Source of the DNA: Ctenosaura bakeri
Taxonomy: Eukaryota > Chordata > Lepidosauria > Squamata > Iguanidae
DNA length: 64,000 nt
NCBI GenBank assembly: GCA_948474755.1
Contig: CAOLHI010000255.1
Coordinates: 434,001-498,000 of the forward strand
Direction: 5' to 3'
How positions within the stretch are numbered: the stretch's first letter is position 1; each line of letters opens with the position of its first letter. The notes under the pieces are model-generated. The model saw only the letters and a list, made by a program, of their open reading frames with translations, made no database searches and was not told the DNA's origin. Positions 22,783 through 35,019 of this stretch are shown here, in pieces. Made by a program: the position numbers and the translations under genes.

Positions 22783-25700
22783 TGATCCTTCTCCATGTAT
22801 ATTTTATTCTGAACTCTACAGGAGAACAGTAATAGCACATGCACACTACTTCAAATGTGAATTTCCTGCTAGGGTTTCTTATTTCAGCACTTTAAAATGG
22901 CCTGTGAATTAGTTAAACTGTTTCACAATGTCAAACGAGCTCTCTATGAAAACCATTCTAAGTTATTAATGTTTAATATGATGTTAAAATATTTCTTCTA
23001 ACCTGAGATGGCTAGACAGACAGACAGGTTAACAGGGAGGGGGGAACATGAGAAGATCCTTCTTCCAATTTCAGTCACAAAAATGCAATATTCAACTACT
23101 TTGAAGGTTTCTAGGGTACAAGGCAGAATGGCGATCATGAGCCAGACCACAGGGAATAAGGGTCATTATTAACTAAATATTAGATGGCATTTATGGTAAT
23201 TGAACTGAAGTTCATTTAGATATATTATCAGCAGAAAACCAATGAAAAAATGAGGGGATCACCAACCTTTGCAAAAATGTAAACTATCCTTTCATTATTC
23301 ATTTTTTTCATTATTCATTAGTGGAACAAAAGCAAATTTTAGCCACGCAAATGTTACCATTATTTGTCTAGTGTTCAAATTACAAAACTGACCTTTCAGA
23401 GAAATTGGAGCTGCTTTAATATGTCTACTTATATATCCTTCCAGCCAGTACTACATGGCAAATAAAGGCAATGAATACTGGAGAAAATATTTTTTAATTT
23501 AGTGATACTCCTTTTAATATGTAATGAAATAACCTGATAGAAAAATGAATTTCACCATGGCATATTAATCATTTTGTGTCTTTTCCAGATCACCCTTTAA
23601 ATAAGTTTGATATTTCAGCCTCTGAATTTCAGGGAATCTTAATTTTAACTTCTCTTTATCCAAAAGGAATATTTATAAAGAATATTTCTTAACAGTAGTA
23701 TTATAATTTGATCCTAAATTTAATAGTATCTTAGGCTTTAATTATACAGAGTATAAGTTATATTATTTAGAAGAGCTGTTATCAAAATTTAAAGCTTTAG
23801 GAAGTACATGCATACTAACCTTATTTCTTCTGTTTCTGTGTATACATATTTACATGCATATTAATTCAAGCAGTGGGATTCATAAGAAAATGTCAGCAGT
23901 GTCTCTTAGGTTTGTAATTCATCTAAATAGATTTATTATCAAACAGTCAACAAATACATTTTATTCAGTGTAATTTGTATCATTTAAGCATAAGTAAAAT
24001 AAATGTTTTAAGTGAAGAAAATGTGATTAATTTTAGCTTTATGTATACATTCTTCTCAAAATGATGACTACCTAACAAATAAATAGCTTCTCTTCCCCCA
24101 TCCTATATACAGGGTTTTGTCCCTATGCCAGGGAAGCCAGTAGCCACCAATATGCAGCTTTCCTCAACCCTCTCCCTCCTCAGCAAGGGAAACTAAGGCC
24201 ACAATCTCTTGCATTTGAACCTGGAAGTAAATACTACTATACTCAGTGGCCTGACATTTGGTTAAACATAATCATAATTGTACTCCACCAGGGTGCCCTA
24301 ATAAAAGCATGCATACTATGTAGGAGAGAGCAAATGGCAAATTCTGTGAGCAAGAAGGTTCTCCATCTATTAAATACCAAAACATAAGATGGGTCCATAT
24401 TATTTTAATTGGAAGAACTCGGGGAGGGGGTATCCATCTAAAACAAAGTTAGTGAAAGTGAAGCCTGCAGGGCATTTGTGGTCCCAAGGCCATTTTTTGT
24501 GTCCCTAGGATCTCCCAGCATCCAAAAAGATTTTTTTAAAATTGTCATAAAATGCCCTCATGGCCCCAAAAGGGGAAATTTTATCATGTTTATAGGGGAG
24601 CTGGACCATTTTAAGCCCATAAGATAACTTCTTTTCATCAGGAAACAAGTTAAAAATTGGCTTCCAAGTCATGTATCCCCTTAATCCCAGCAGTTGATCA
24701 CCCCGATCTGAGAGCAGATTGGAGTCGGCAGTTCCACAGGTTTGGAAACTACACAAGCACCCACATTGCACAACTCTCGTATAGGTGGTGTGGCTTGGGA
24801 TATGTAAATATCAACACTGATTTTATATGGGCTATGTAGGTATCAACACTAACTTCATGCTTTTATAAGTATGAACTTTATAAATAGAAGAAATAAGATC
24901 TGTATATGTCTGTGTATACATGCATGCACAGTGTGTCTACTGTTGTACATGTTGGTCTACTACTGCACATTCTTTAAAAACAGATTTGCAACAGAAGCAC
25001 TACTGATACATGCAAACTAGCTTCTGATAACACAAGAATGTCCACCTTTTCCAGACATGGGTGTCGTCCCATTACATTAGCAAAACCATCCCATAAACCA
25101 ATCAAAAAGTGTATTTTTCCTGTGCATTTTCTTTGTCGCATACTGATTTTTTTAAAGTTAAGAAAAAGTCACTATAGTAGAGTATACCTCAAGTACTGTG
25201 AAATAATTAATACATCAAACTGTCTAAATCATTAAGGGGTTACCCTAGGCTAATTAGCAAATCTATTAACAGTTAGTGGCTTGTCCATTAACAAGTTGAT
25301 TTGCTTCCTACAGGAAAGAATTTCAGCTGGATTTTACACTCCAACTGCATTACTTTGGCAATTCCTTACCGATCCTAGCATTGATCTGTCAGTCAGCCAT
25401 CCAAAAGACTTCAGCAAGAGTTCTTCATCTGCCATTCTACTCATCAAGAATTTAGTGCACTGATTAATGGACCTACCTTTGTGAACATAATATTGCTTCC
25501 CCCTCTCCTACCATGAACCTCAAGAGATAACACTGAATGTACTTATGGTAAGAATAAATGGGATATGTATTCAAGGTTGATCAGGACATTCCAGATTGAT
25601 CAGACATACCCGTTAAAAAGACAAGAAAGATAAAAACAAGTACAGCACACTATTAAAAGCCCTTTTGCTATAAATACTCAGTTCCAAGAAACTTGCTCAA

Positions 25701-25923
25701 ATAAATAAGTCTTAATCTGTCAAGGAAGTACAACCAGAAGGGACCTCTGCCTAGGGAAGGAGTCCAGGAGTCTCTCATCGCACGCCTCTAGCGACAGCAG
25801 GATTAAGACAGTGGCCTCAACAGAGACATTGAAACCCAGGCAGGTTCCTAGTGGAGAATATGGCTCTTCAGATGTTACTGGATAAAGGCTTGTTGTGCCA
25901 TATTCTACCCAAGTTCCTTAAAG
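22783..25923. other. Unclassified AT-rich DNA
   Basis: Long stretch with no recognised repeat or gene. The segment 24440-24620 has a purine/pyrimidine pattern (GGCCCCAAAAGGGGAAATTTT-like) that may be a worn hAT remnant, but this was not supportable. Confidence 0.5.
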
Positions 25924-26050
25924 CAGTGCTTCTTAAGCTGTCTGATGTGAGGGGCCAGCGCCATATTTGTGCTCATTGGCTACTTCTTTTCTTTGTTGGA
26001 AACTCAATGTGGACCAGCAGCAGATCAACAGAGGTCCACAGACCACCATA
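25924..26050. mobile_element. hAT-like DNA transposon fragment, second copy
   Basis: Starts CAGTGCTTCTTAAGCTGTCT and shares internal blocks (CATTGGCTAC, TGGACCAGCAG) with 1024-1190 in the same orientation. The terminal CAGTG is typical of vertebrate hAT elements. Confidence 0.45.
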
Positions 26051-26364
26051 TTGAGTAAGATAGCATTTAGGAAAAGCCATTATCTGGCTTGGAACATACT
26101 TCCTGTTTCCCTATAAAATGCATCTAGCTTCTGTTCCAGTGGAAAAACTGCTTAAAATCAACGAAGGTGGCAAAATAAGGCAGTTGCTTCAGGCAACAAA
26201 TGCTGGGATGATCAGGCAGCCATACAAGTTCTGACTAGGAAAGCTGTTTCATCGCAGCAACTTCACCATTTCAGCAGATGTTTCCAAGTGACATCTTTAG
26301 CTCACTTCTGACATTGGTGCATGGGCAATTTTAGTCATTTTTACTCCTCTCCATAGTTATGAAA

Positions 26365-26600
26365 CATAAATCCCACTAGGTGACATTGGGCCTATCACAA
26401 TCAAAGCTCCAAGAAGTTACTTGTGAAAATATAGCTTCCCAAATCCATCAGCTAGCCTGACCCACAGCCAGGCATGCTGGGAGGACCTGTGAGAAGCAGT
26501 AAAAAAAAAAAGTTCCAACCTCTGGTCAGTACTTCACAGCCTAACCTATTTCATAGGGCTGCTGTAAAGATAAAATGAGAGTGCGCAAAACTAAGCAGGT
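26365..26600 (+). mobile_element. tRNA-type SINE split by about 130 bases
   Basis: The left part (26370-26405, CACTAGGTGACATTGGGCCT) and right part (26530-26585, CAGCCTAACCTATTTCATAG then GGGCTGCTGTAAAGATAAAATGAG) are adjacent in a second squamate SINE family. Here unrelated DNA with a poly(A) run at 26501-26511 separates them, so either an insertion or degeneration has split the copy. Confidence 0.55.
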
Positions 26601-28009
26601 TTTGTTTTGTTTTTGCTTTTGTTTTTTTGGCAGAAATGTAAGGTACGAAAGTAATAAATAATAAAGTAATAAACCAGGTAGATAAATATCTCTTACTAAA
26701 GTAAAAATTTTCTAAACAAAACACACTAGAAAATGCTCATCTAAACATCTTGACACCTGCAGGCAACTCTTTACTGGGTTTGCTCCTTACATGTGCAAGG
26801 AGCTTCAGCAACAGCCCCTGAACCACATTTAAAAGTGGCGAGGGGATCTTTATATTTCCATTTATATAGTTCTAGAGAACATGGTATCACCAGTATTATT
26901 TTTACTTCAAAGCTGCACCAAAATTAATGAGGAGCCCTACGTATACAGATATCTCAAGCCAATCTTGTTTACATATGAAACATTTTTTGACAACTGGTCA
27001 AAACATGTATCTGATTGGATCAGACCACCTGACAGTCAGGCAGACTTCCAAGCAGACTCCCTTCTTGCAATTCTGTTTTCCAATACCCTTCAGTTAACAA
27101 TGATAAGGACTGAAGGCAGGATCTCACCCATTCAAAGTAGGTACTCTATCATTCTGTAATGATCTTTACTGATCATTTATCACCATCTGAATGTTCCTCC
27201 TCCAACTGTTAACACAACTGTTGATTGTTTACCCAAAAGCAATGTCCAAACAAAAATCTGACATGCACAAACTACCATCATTAGTATATTTAAGCTTGCC
27301 TTATACATGTTAAACTAGTTCAGGAAACAGGGATTTTATTCTTTTGTCCTCAACCCCTCTGTCTCCAATTCCGACAAACTATTACAGTATAAATCCCCAT
27401 TTTCTTAACTAATGAGCCAAATCAAGCAATGTATTGACAGGCAAGTAGCCCAAATGACTAATATCTTCTATTTTCTATTATTTTAGCTTCATTTCAACCT
27501 TATTTATCTTCATTCACATAAAAATCAATTGGAGCAGTTATTAAAAAAAAAAGTAATTTCAGACGTAGAGCAAACAGCAGTGGAAAAAAAAATAGAATGA
27601 TGCACTACCTCATCCTGCAAAAATTTGTTGTGGTGTTCAAATGCATTTGGGTCTTACTCTGTTTAATCCAACAATGCTACTATGTACATAAGCAATATTA
27701 TAAGCTGCAATTTCACTAGAATTTCCTTACTCTGTGTGTGCATGTCACTTGGTGGCAGCAGTTTGTGCTATGAAATTAAAAAGCGTATTCTTGACATCAC
27801 AGAAATGTTCAACCATAGTCTTAAGGAAGGGGTCTTTACTAGCTGGTTCACCACATCATTTGACCATAAGAAGACTGCATGACGTGTAGGCCAGCAGGCA
27901 TCCTACATGACCTTCAGTTTGCAACACTCCAGGATTGCTGGTAATGGTACAAATTTTGTTATAATTATCCTCTTGTCATTTATTAATTCATCAGTGGGCC
28001 CAACAGATT
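26601..28009. other. Unclassified sequence
   Basis: No gene. A 92-codon plus-strand frame at 26881-27159 has no recognisable domain. Confidence 0.45.
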
Positions 28010-28085
28010 GATCCTTCAGATGTTGGAATGCAACTCCCATCATTTCTGCTTACTGGGCATGTTGGTTGGGACTGATGTAGGTTAG
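28010..28085. mobile_element. Palindromic hAT-type MITE edge
   Basis: The block CTTCAGATGTTGGAATGCAA then CTCCCATCATTTCTGC and GGGCATGTTGGTTGGGACTG follows the pattern of a common amniote MITE with an 'AACTCCCATCA' arm. Only one side is visible. Confidence 0.45.
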
Positions 28086-28532
28086 TACCTAATGAAATCT
28101 AGGGGACTACAGTTAGCAGTCTCTGCCTTAATCCATGCATGTTTAACCTGCGTGGTTTGCTAGTTATTTTTTTTTATTTTGCCCTGCTGTGTTTTCTGCA
28201 TTGTGCTGAATCCAGCCCTTGTAAGGAATCTCCCCCTACCACCACCAGTTCCTGGGTTCTGCTATTTTACATTAAAGTGGTGATGGAATGCCCATTCTAT
28301 CACAACTAGATGAATAGAGGAGGAAAAAGCATTCTGCACTCAGAAGAGATTCAAAGCAGGATAGGAAAGATATATGCTAGCCAAAAGACCTCAGTTATAC
28401 AATTATTTATGGTACAAGAATGTTGTCCTTTTGGTAATATCCTGCCAATCTATCCAAGGTAGTAAATACACAATAGATCTAGAAGTAGCTAGTATATAGT
28501 TTTGCCTGGAGTTTAGCTTGGAGTTTCGCATG
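28086..28532. other. Unclassified sequence
   Basis: Nothing recognised. Confidence 0.4.
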
Positions 28533-28875
28533 GAGAAGATTGAGAGATGATATAGTAACCATCTTTAAATATTTGAAGACATGTCATATTGAAGATGGAA
28601 AAGGCTTGTTTTCTACTGTTCTTAGGGCACAAACCAATGGATACAAATTACAAGGAAAAAAAGATTCCACTGGAACATTAGAAAGAACTTCTTGATAGAC
28701 AGAGCTGTTCAACATCCTTGGAGGGTGGCAGACTCTTGTTTTTGACAATCTTTAAAAACAGAGTGGATGGCCATCTCTTGAGATTGCTTTAGTTGTGCAC
28801 CCCTGCATGGCAGGGGGTTGGACTAGAGGCCCCTTTCAGTTCCTTCTTACTTTCTGATTCTACCATTCCAGTAGG
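28533..28875 (+). mobile_element. CR1 LINE 3' end
   Basis: Sense CR1 coding tail and 3' end: TTTAAATATTTGAAGACATG, GGATGGCCATCTCTTGAGAT, CATGGCAGGGGGTTGGACTA and a closing TTCTGATTCTACCATTC. The closing repeats of the canonical 3' end are mutated. Confidence 0.88.
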
Positions 28876-31800
28876 ATCGCTCAAAGGAGTGGCAGTGGCA
28901 GTGGTAAGAAAGTCGCAGGTATTCCTACTAGAAAGATTGTGGAAGAGAAAAGGAAACAGCAGAGAAAATGCTAGAAAGGAATGACACAAGGAATATGGCT
29001 GCAGAAGTGGGTAGCAATGTACAGCAGACCAAAAAGATGTGCAAGAGCCCACAACATTTATACAAATTCAGTGGCATATCTAGCGTAAACAGCACCCAGG
29101 GCAAGCATGGAAATCGAGCCCCACTTGCTTATGCCTACCCTCACCCCCACCCTGCCCTTTTTGCACTCCCCAGCATTACTGTCTGGGGCACAAGCCCTAT
29201 TTGCCCCACTCTAGATATGCCTCTGTACAAACTCAATGGACAGGCCTGTCAGTTATTTCAGGTGCATGGCAAGTGACCTACTCCTTTCAGATATAAATCT
29301 CAAAACTATATACCTAAACACACCTCTCAGCACCAAGGACAAACAGTAGCTATTAAGCATTTTCAGTTTTACTGTTAAAAGTACTTTACCTCTTCAAGCA
29401 AAATCCTACTGAAGATAGTCGATCACTTTCCCATTTATTTTTAGGCTGCTATTAGACTTCAACTGTAAGACATATCATCAATCATGCAATAGAGAGAAGA
29501 ACAGCAAGTATGAAGATTACTGAGCAAATGCATACAACAAATCTACAGAGGCAAGCCAGCAGTTTATCCCACACCAAAGCATTTCTTAAAGAGAAAGCAA
29601 GCAAGAGAAGAAGATTTAAGTGGAAAAAACCAGTACCAAACATATATTTCCCTACCGCTGCTTGAACAAACTATCAGATTGATATTGGAAAAGGGAAACT
29701 AATTACAGCACACCTTCTTCTGGTGTGATCTCTGCATGCATGAATGTGAGGTTGCACAAAAGTGTCACATCCCATTTATAGTCAACGAACTGGCACAGGT
29801 ACGCACACATTGGAACAAGATGCTCACATTTTTATATGGGGGTTCCTGGACCAGAACTCTCACATATAAGGAAGGCACACTATCTAAAGCAACTTTTTTT
29901 TTCCTCTTGAAAGAAGAGGTACAGAGTGAAATGCTCAGGATGCTGGTAGTAATCTTTTTCTTCACAAAAAAGATTTTTTTAAAAAAAAAAGTATATTATA
30001 TAAGAATATATATGTTTTAATTTGGCATTATTGTACATGTAAAATTACTGCAGACTGCTTATCCAGCTTATACTTTAGCTTCAAATGATAAAAATCACAG
30101 GTATTTTTAACTGCTGGTTAAAAATACCTGTGCAACAGAATGAGGAATCACATTTCCAAAATGAAATTCTAGAAGCTTAATTTGATGATCTGCTACAAGG
30201 TCAGATATAACAATAGAAGGACTAGATATCTGCTCAGGGAGTCAATGTTTTTAGTTCTATATCCTCTGATGCAAGAAGAGAGAGAGAGCTTGTACAAAAA
30301 TTCAGGCAAGATTATTTTCTTCCTATACAAAACTTCATATTTAACTAATATTGCAGGGTAAGTGCAGGATAGTAAGATGGGACTTTCACCTTCTTTGAGG
30401 AAAGCATTTTATCTGTTTGGCCAGATTCTGGCCTATGCAACACTGAAAATATTAATTTGGGCATGATTTTGATTACTTAATACTGAGCTCCAGTGTGTAG
30501 GCAAGATGCAGTAACTGAGAGAACTGACTATAGTCTTCTGGAATCTATCTCTAGCCTTAAGTAGACATAATGCAATTGTTCATACTGTACTTCATCATTG
30601 ATTCAGCCATCATTAGAATCTCAACCATAAATAAGTAAAACCATAAAAGATGATAAAAACAATCAAATTCTCTAAAAAGGAACAACATTGTCTCATTCTT
30701 TGCAGAAATTTTGGTGTCCTTTCCATGTTTAAATATTTCTTCTAATGTTTTCTTTAATTGTGGTTAAGATTATCCTGATGGTTGATATGACAGTACACTA
30801 CTCACATACTGTACTTGTATCAGTTCCGCACTGAAGCATGTCAAACAGTGATACATAGACATGAAAAGATGATCTGGAATTGAGACATGTCACTGGAGAT
30901 ATTTAAACATTAAAGGTGCCTATCTAAAATTCCAAAAATATAGTTTAACTGTTTGGGGACTAATATATAAATGACTTTATTATAAATAGCTTGCTGAACC
31001 TATATGTAGCTGAAACTCTGTATAGAGCAACATGCACCAACTTAACAACTTTCTAATAAAATGGGTAAAACATCAACTATGTTATCAGTTCTATTTCCAT
31101 TCTGTCAAATCATTTCTATATGACAGATACGTAGTCCCATTGATTTGGTGGCTGAAATAGCTTCAGAAATTGCCTACAGTCTGAAGCAACCATAGATCCA
31201 TCCACATCTCAATTCTGTATTACACACAAAAGTTCTGCACAATGCTGTTGCCCAACAAATATTCACCTTTGGGGAATTTCTAACCTTTTTGTTTCTGAAG
31301 TACTACTGTGATCCAAACTTTCCTCCTTGCTGCCAAAATTTGGGGCAAACAGGTGAGAAGAAATTTGAACAAAAAATAGTCTTTGCTGCCCAGGAAGGGC
31401 TACAGTCATGATGGACTGCAATGCTATGACATTCCCCTTCACGCTGCATACAAACAGTCAGCTATCATTTCGCTGAAGAACTTCCTCCACTGCTAAGGTT
31501 ATGATGACAGAGCCTAAGTGTTTTGTCAGCCTTTAGGAATAGCAACTTTGTCAGTAAGAGTAGATTCCATTTCAACTCCATAATTGTACTTAACAACCTG
31601 TCCCATGCTACATGGAGCTAAATATCTTTAAAGGAATAGAAAAGTGCCCAGAGCAAACCCTTAATAGGTCACTGTGTCAAATACTGTTAGAGCCGAGTTT
31701 CCCCAGGGAGTTGGTCATCAATTTGATTCTTGAGAATGGTGTGACAGTATTGCTTGCGTATCAACGACAATGAGGGATCTCAGCTCCTAGTGGACAGTTA

Positions 31801-32718
31801 ACCTCACCACAGCAGCTGCTGCCTCAATTACCTCCTTCATTCTCATTGCCAAGACTGTCAATAAAGGAAGACCAGGCTTGGAAACTGAATCTCTTCTAGA
31901 AAAAAAAACCAATCTAACAAAGTATTATGTTATATTGTAGAATTAGGGGAAAACCTTTTAATTTTTACTCATTGATTTATAGATTTCTCTGGACAAGCCG
32001 ATGACTATACAAGTCCACTATTACTCCAAAACCTTAGAAACCCTAAAAGCTATTAGCAGAAGATGGAGTTAATTGGGCTGTATTATACTTCCAAGCAGAA
32101 CTGTCCATGAATCGAGCTCCACACTACCCCTCTCTTCAGATGAAAAACATCTTAAATTATACATTTTATTTATTTGTTTGTTTTAAAAATCCAGAATAGA
32201 ATAGCAGGCTCTTCATGCTTCTACATCTTTACTTCAAAGAATGTTCCATTACATTTGGAGATGCTAGTAAGTATGTTTAGATTTGAAGCTTTCAAATAAG
32301 ATAGAATAATCAACCACTACTGCGATACTACAAGTTGTAGCAAACATCTCCTATACGAAAACAACAAAAACAATGAAGATCTATGTTGCTGGGAAGGATT
32401 TCGATTCCCCTCTTTTCCTTGTTACCAATACATACTGCTAACTCGCAACTACAATGCCTAGATTGCCTATCCTGAAAAACACAGTCCTTTCTGGTAGAAT
32501 GAAGTATTACATTTTTAGCTAAACCCTCAAAACAGAATCTATTGAGTAACTGAAATATGTGGGATTTGCTGGTCCTTGAGAAAGTTATTTACATGGCCCT
32601 ACTGCACACAAAAACTGTATTATTCAGTTTCTAAGCTATTAACAGGATATAATTATTCCAGTAAATGAGCCAGTAACAATTGTGTGGTATTATTTTAATG
32701 GGCACTATGTGTATTAAG
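28876..32718. other. Unclassified AT-rich DNA
   Basis: The longest stretch (3.8 kb) without a recognised mobile element. Short open frames only. If the window holds conserved non-coding elements, this is one of the better places to look, but nothing in the sequence itself shows conservation. Confidence 0.5.
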
Positions 32719-32943
32719 AGGCAGTATAGTGTAGTAGTCTGACCACTGGACTACCACTCTGGAGACCACATTTTGGATCCCCACTTGGCCAAAGAAACCC
32801 ACTATGTGACCTTAGGCATGTCCAGCAGTCTCAGTCTCAGAGGAAGCAAAGACAAACCCCCTCTGAGCAAATCTTGCCAAGAAAACCCATTGAAAGGTTC
32901 GCCTTAGGGTTATAATAAGTTGGAAACAATTTCAAGGCATACT
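32719..32943 (+). mobile_element. tRNA-derived SINE, nearly full length
   Basis: The head keeps an A-box-like TATAGTGTAGTAGTCTGACC and a worn B box (TTTTGGATCCCC). The body has CCCACTATGTGACCTTAGGC, CAGTCTCAGAGGAAGCAAAG and CTTGCCAAGAAAACCCATTG, ending near 32943 with TTTCAAGGCATACT. Confidence 0.88.
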
Positions 32944-32954
32944 GCAAGAGCAAA

Positions 32955-33850
32955 CTTTAGTTAGGACTAACTATAGGATTTGTTTATTTACAATAACTTT
33001 TAAAGTCACTTCCAGATTAAAGCCTTCCAAGGCAGTGAAGAAAATAAATAGCAATACAGAATTATTTACATTTAAATCCAACTATAGAGATTATATAGAT
33101 AAAAATGTTGTACAATCAAGAACAAAATTCAAAAAATAGGGCCATGGAAAGGCTACCAAAAACAGATGTCTTCAGAGCCTTCCTGAAGAGTCCCAAATAG
33201 AAATCTCCTAATGGAAACCCCCAGATGGAAGAGATTCCTGAGAAAGGCCCATCAGTAAGGACTGATGGTGAGTATAAAGATCTTCTTCCTTGTACTCACC
33301 AGGCTAAATGCTTTTGGCAACAGGCACATGCAAAGGGCGTCTACCGATAATTCCTTCATATAATTTGGACCCAAACCATTTAAGGATTAAAAAACACAAC
33401 AACTCTACCCTGGCATTTTAGATTCGGCTTGGAAATACAACAACAACTAGTGCAGTATCACATAAGCAGGCTGTTGAGCTCCACACTACACCAGTGTGGC
33501 CATATCTGTACCAAATGACATTTCTGAATCATCTTTGAAGGCAGCCCTACATCCTAGAGCATTAACAGTCAAAGCAAGATGTTTCCTCTCCAAATAAAAC
33601 TGCAAGTGATATAAGATCCTTAAGTGATAAAGAGTCTCCTTGAACACTATCACAATCTGAGCTTCTCCAGTTGGCATGGAATCCAGAAGTGATCCCAAAT
33701 TGTGCACCTGGTCCTTCAGGAGGAGTCCAATTCCACCTAAGAACAGATGCATTACTTTCTTGAGACAGGTCCATTTCCCTACCCACCAGATCCCTGCCCT
33801 ATCTGCATTAAGTCGCAATTTGTTTCCTCCATTCTGATTGCCTTCAGAAA
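32955..33850 (-). mobile_element. L2 LINE, C-terminal coding end and 3' region
   Basis: Minus-strand L2 with its 3' side at about 32955 and coding remnant at 33486-33818. The 3' part has 'CAGAGCCTTCCTGAAGAG' and 'GAAAGGCCCATCAGTAAGGA' landmarks shared in type with the L2 pieces at 4706, 55185 and 62465. The SINE at 32719-32943 lies directly beside its 3' end. Confidence 0.75.
33486..33818 (-). pseudogene. L2 ORF2 C-terminal remnant
   Basis: A 110-codon frame encoding an L2 pattern after the palm domain: GLLLKDQVHNLGSLLDS (about residues 31-47), then a helical ETLYHLRILYHLQFYLERKHLAL block (about 61-83), then NALGCRAAF where L2 copies normally have the SRLDYCNALYxGLP block. That block has decayed and is out of frame here. 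The product would be a non-functional fragment of the retrotransposon reverse transcriptase. No host gene is implied. Confidence 0.65.
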
Positions 33851-35011
33851 CAACTTAAGAAAAAACAGTCTTTCTGTCCTGTCCCTTGTCAGTTTCTTAC
33901 TTGTTTTGAATTCTTAATCCTTTAACTTTTAAAATCTGCACACAGGCACACACACAGTGTTGGACCCTAACGATGTCATTTCTCTCACAGAATGGTTTTT
34001 GGTCCAGTGGACACTTCTGCTAATACTAGAGATGGGATGATTGATGTCAATTATGCAAATTATAATGCCAATTATAATTTCCTCTGCATCCCCCATGCTA
34101 CTCAAGAAGGGGTCTAAACCCTCTGCAAGTAATTAAGGGAATTAGAGTGAAATTGGTGAAATTCACTTCCAACTCAGACATTCCACAAACTGAATGGCAT
34201 CATGCCCTCCCTGAATTCAGGTGGTGTTACTTTCAGTGCCATGCAAATAAATGCAAGTTAATTACTTGTAAACATGTCCAAATTAGCAATCTTTGAAATG
34301 AATAGTGAAAAGCTGAGTTTAGGGAAATCTCTCACACCAATTTGTATATCCATTGTAATACTCATGCACAATCCCTAAACATTGAGTCTTGTCTTTTTAC
34401 ACATACAAACAAAACCATTTAATTCTTTTAAATCAAAATTTTCTTACTCCCATCTGTTCCAAACTGGGTATGCAAAATCAAAATAGAACTATATACATTC
34501 TCCTGTAGTGGAATAGCAATACACGCATCTAAAAAAAAGGAAGTGTTAAGTTTGTGTTTGGGAACACATCGACAACTTGCCAAATTCTCATCAAAATGTT
34601 TGTGGGAAATGCACAGTTGTAGCCAAACATTTGGGAAAAATTTGCATCCAGCATTCACTCAAAAAATGAACTGATGAGATGCATTCAATTTTTGCCAAAT
34701 CTCATGGTGGTGGAGCCAAAGAAAAAAGCAGAAGAGGCAAAATAGAAACAAATGTAATTTTACAAGACCCCATATCAGCTACCAGTATCAATACAGAAGC
34801 CTTGGGTTGTTGTCTAATGGTGTTGTTCTGGTCATAGAATACTATTTTATTGTGAATTGAGTGGGAGGAAGGTGATTTTTGAAATTCCCTCTTCTATTCT
34901 ATTCCACTGTTTGAGAGGGTCCCCCATTCTCTGAAGCACTTGTGAGGTATAGATAGTTTCAGAGGAGAGGCGAAATCATCAAAAGTCACTTTTGTTTCAA
35001 TTCACAGAAGC
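33851..35011. other. Unclassified sequence before the SPIN element
   Basis: Contains a short CACACACA at 33946-33955. No gene. Confidence 0.45.
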
Positions 35012-35019
35012 CTCTATTG
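35012..35019. repeat. Target site duplication, left (SPIN)
   Basis: CTCTATTG, identical to 35567-35574. Confidence 0.95.

Noticed and set aside
32719..32790. tRNA gene (A and B box-like motifs)
   Set aside because: The boxes belong to the head of a SINE with full SINE body and tail; no cloverleaf can be formed with conserved positions.
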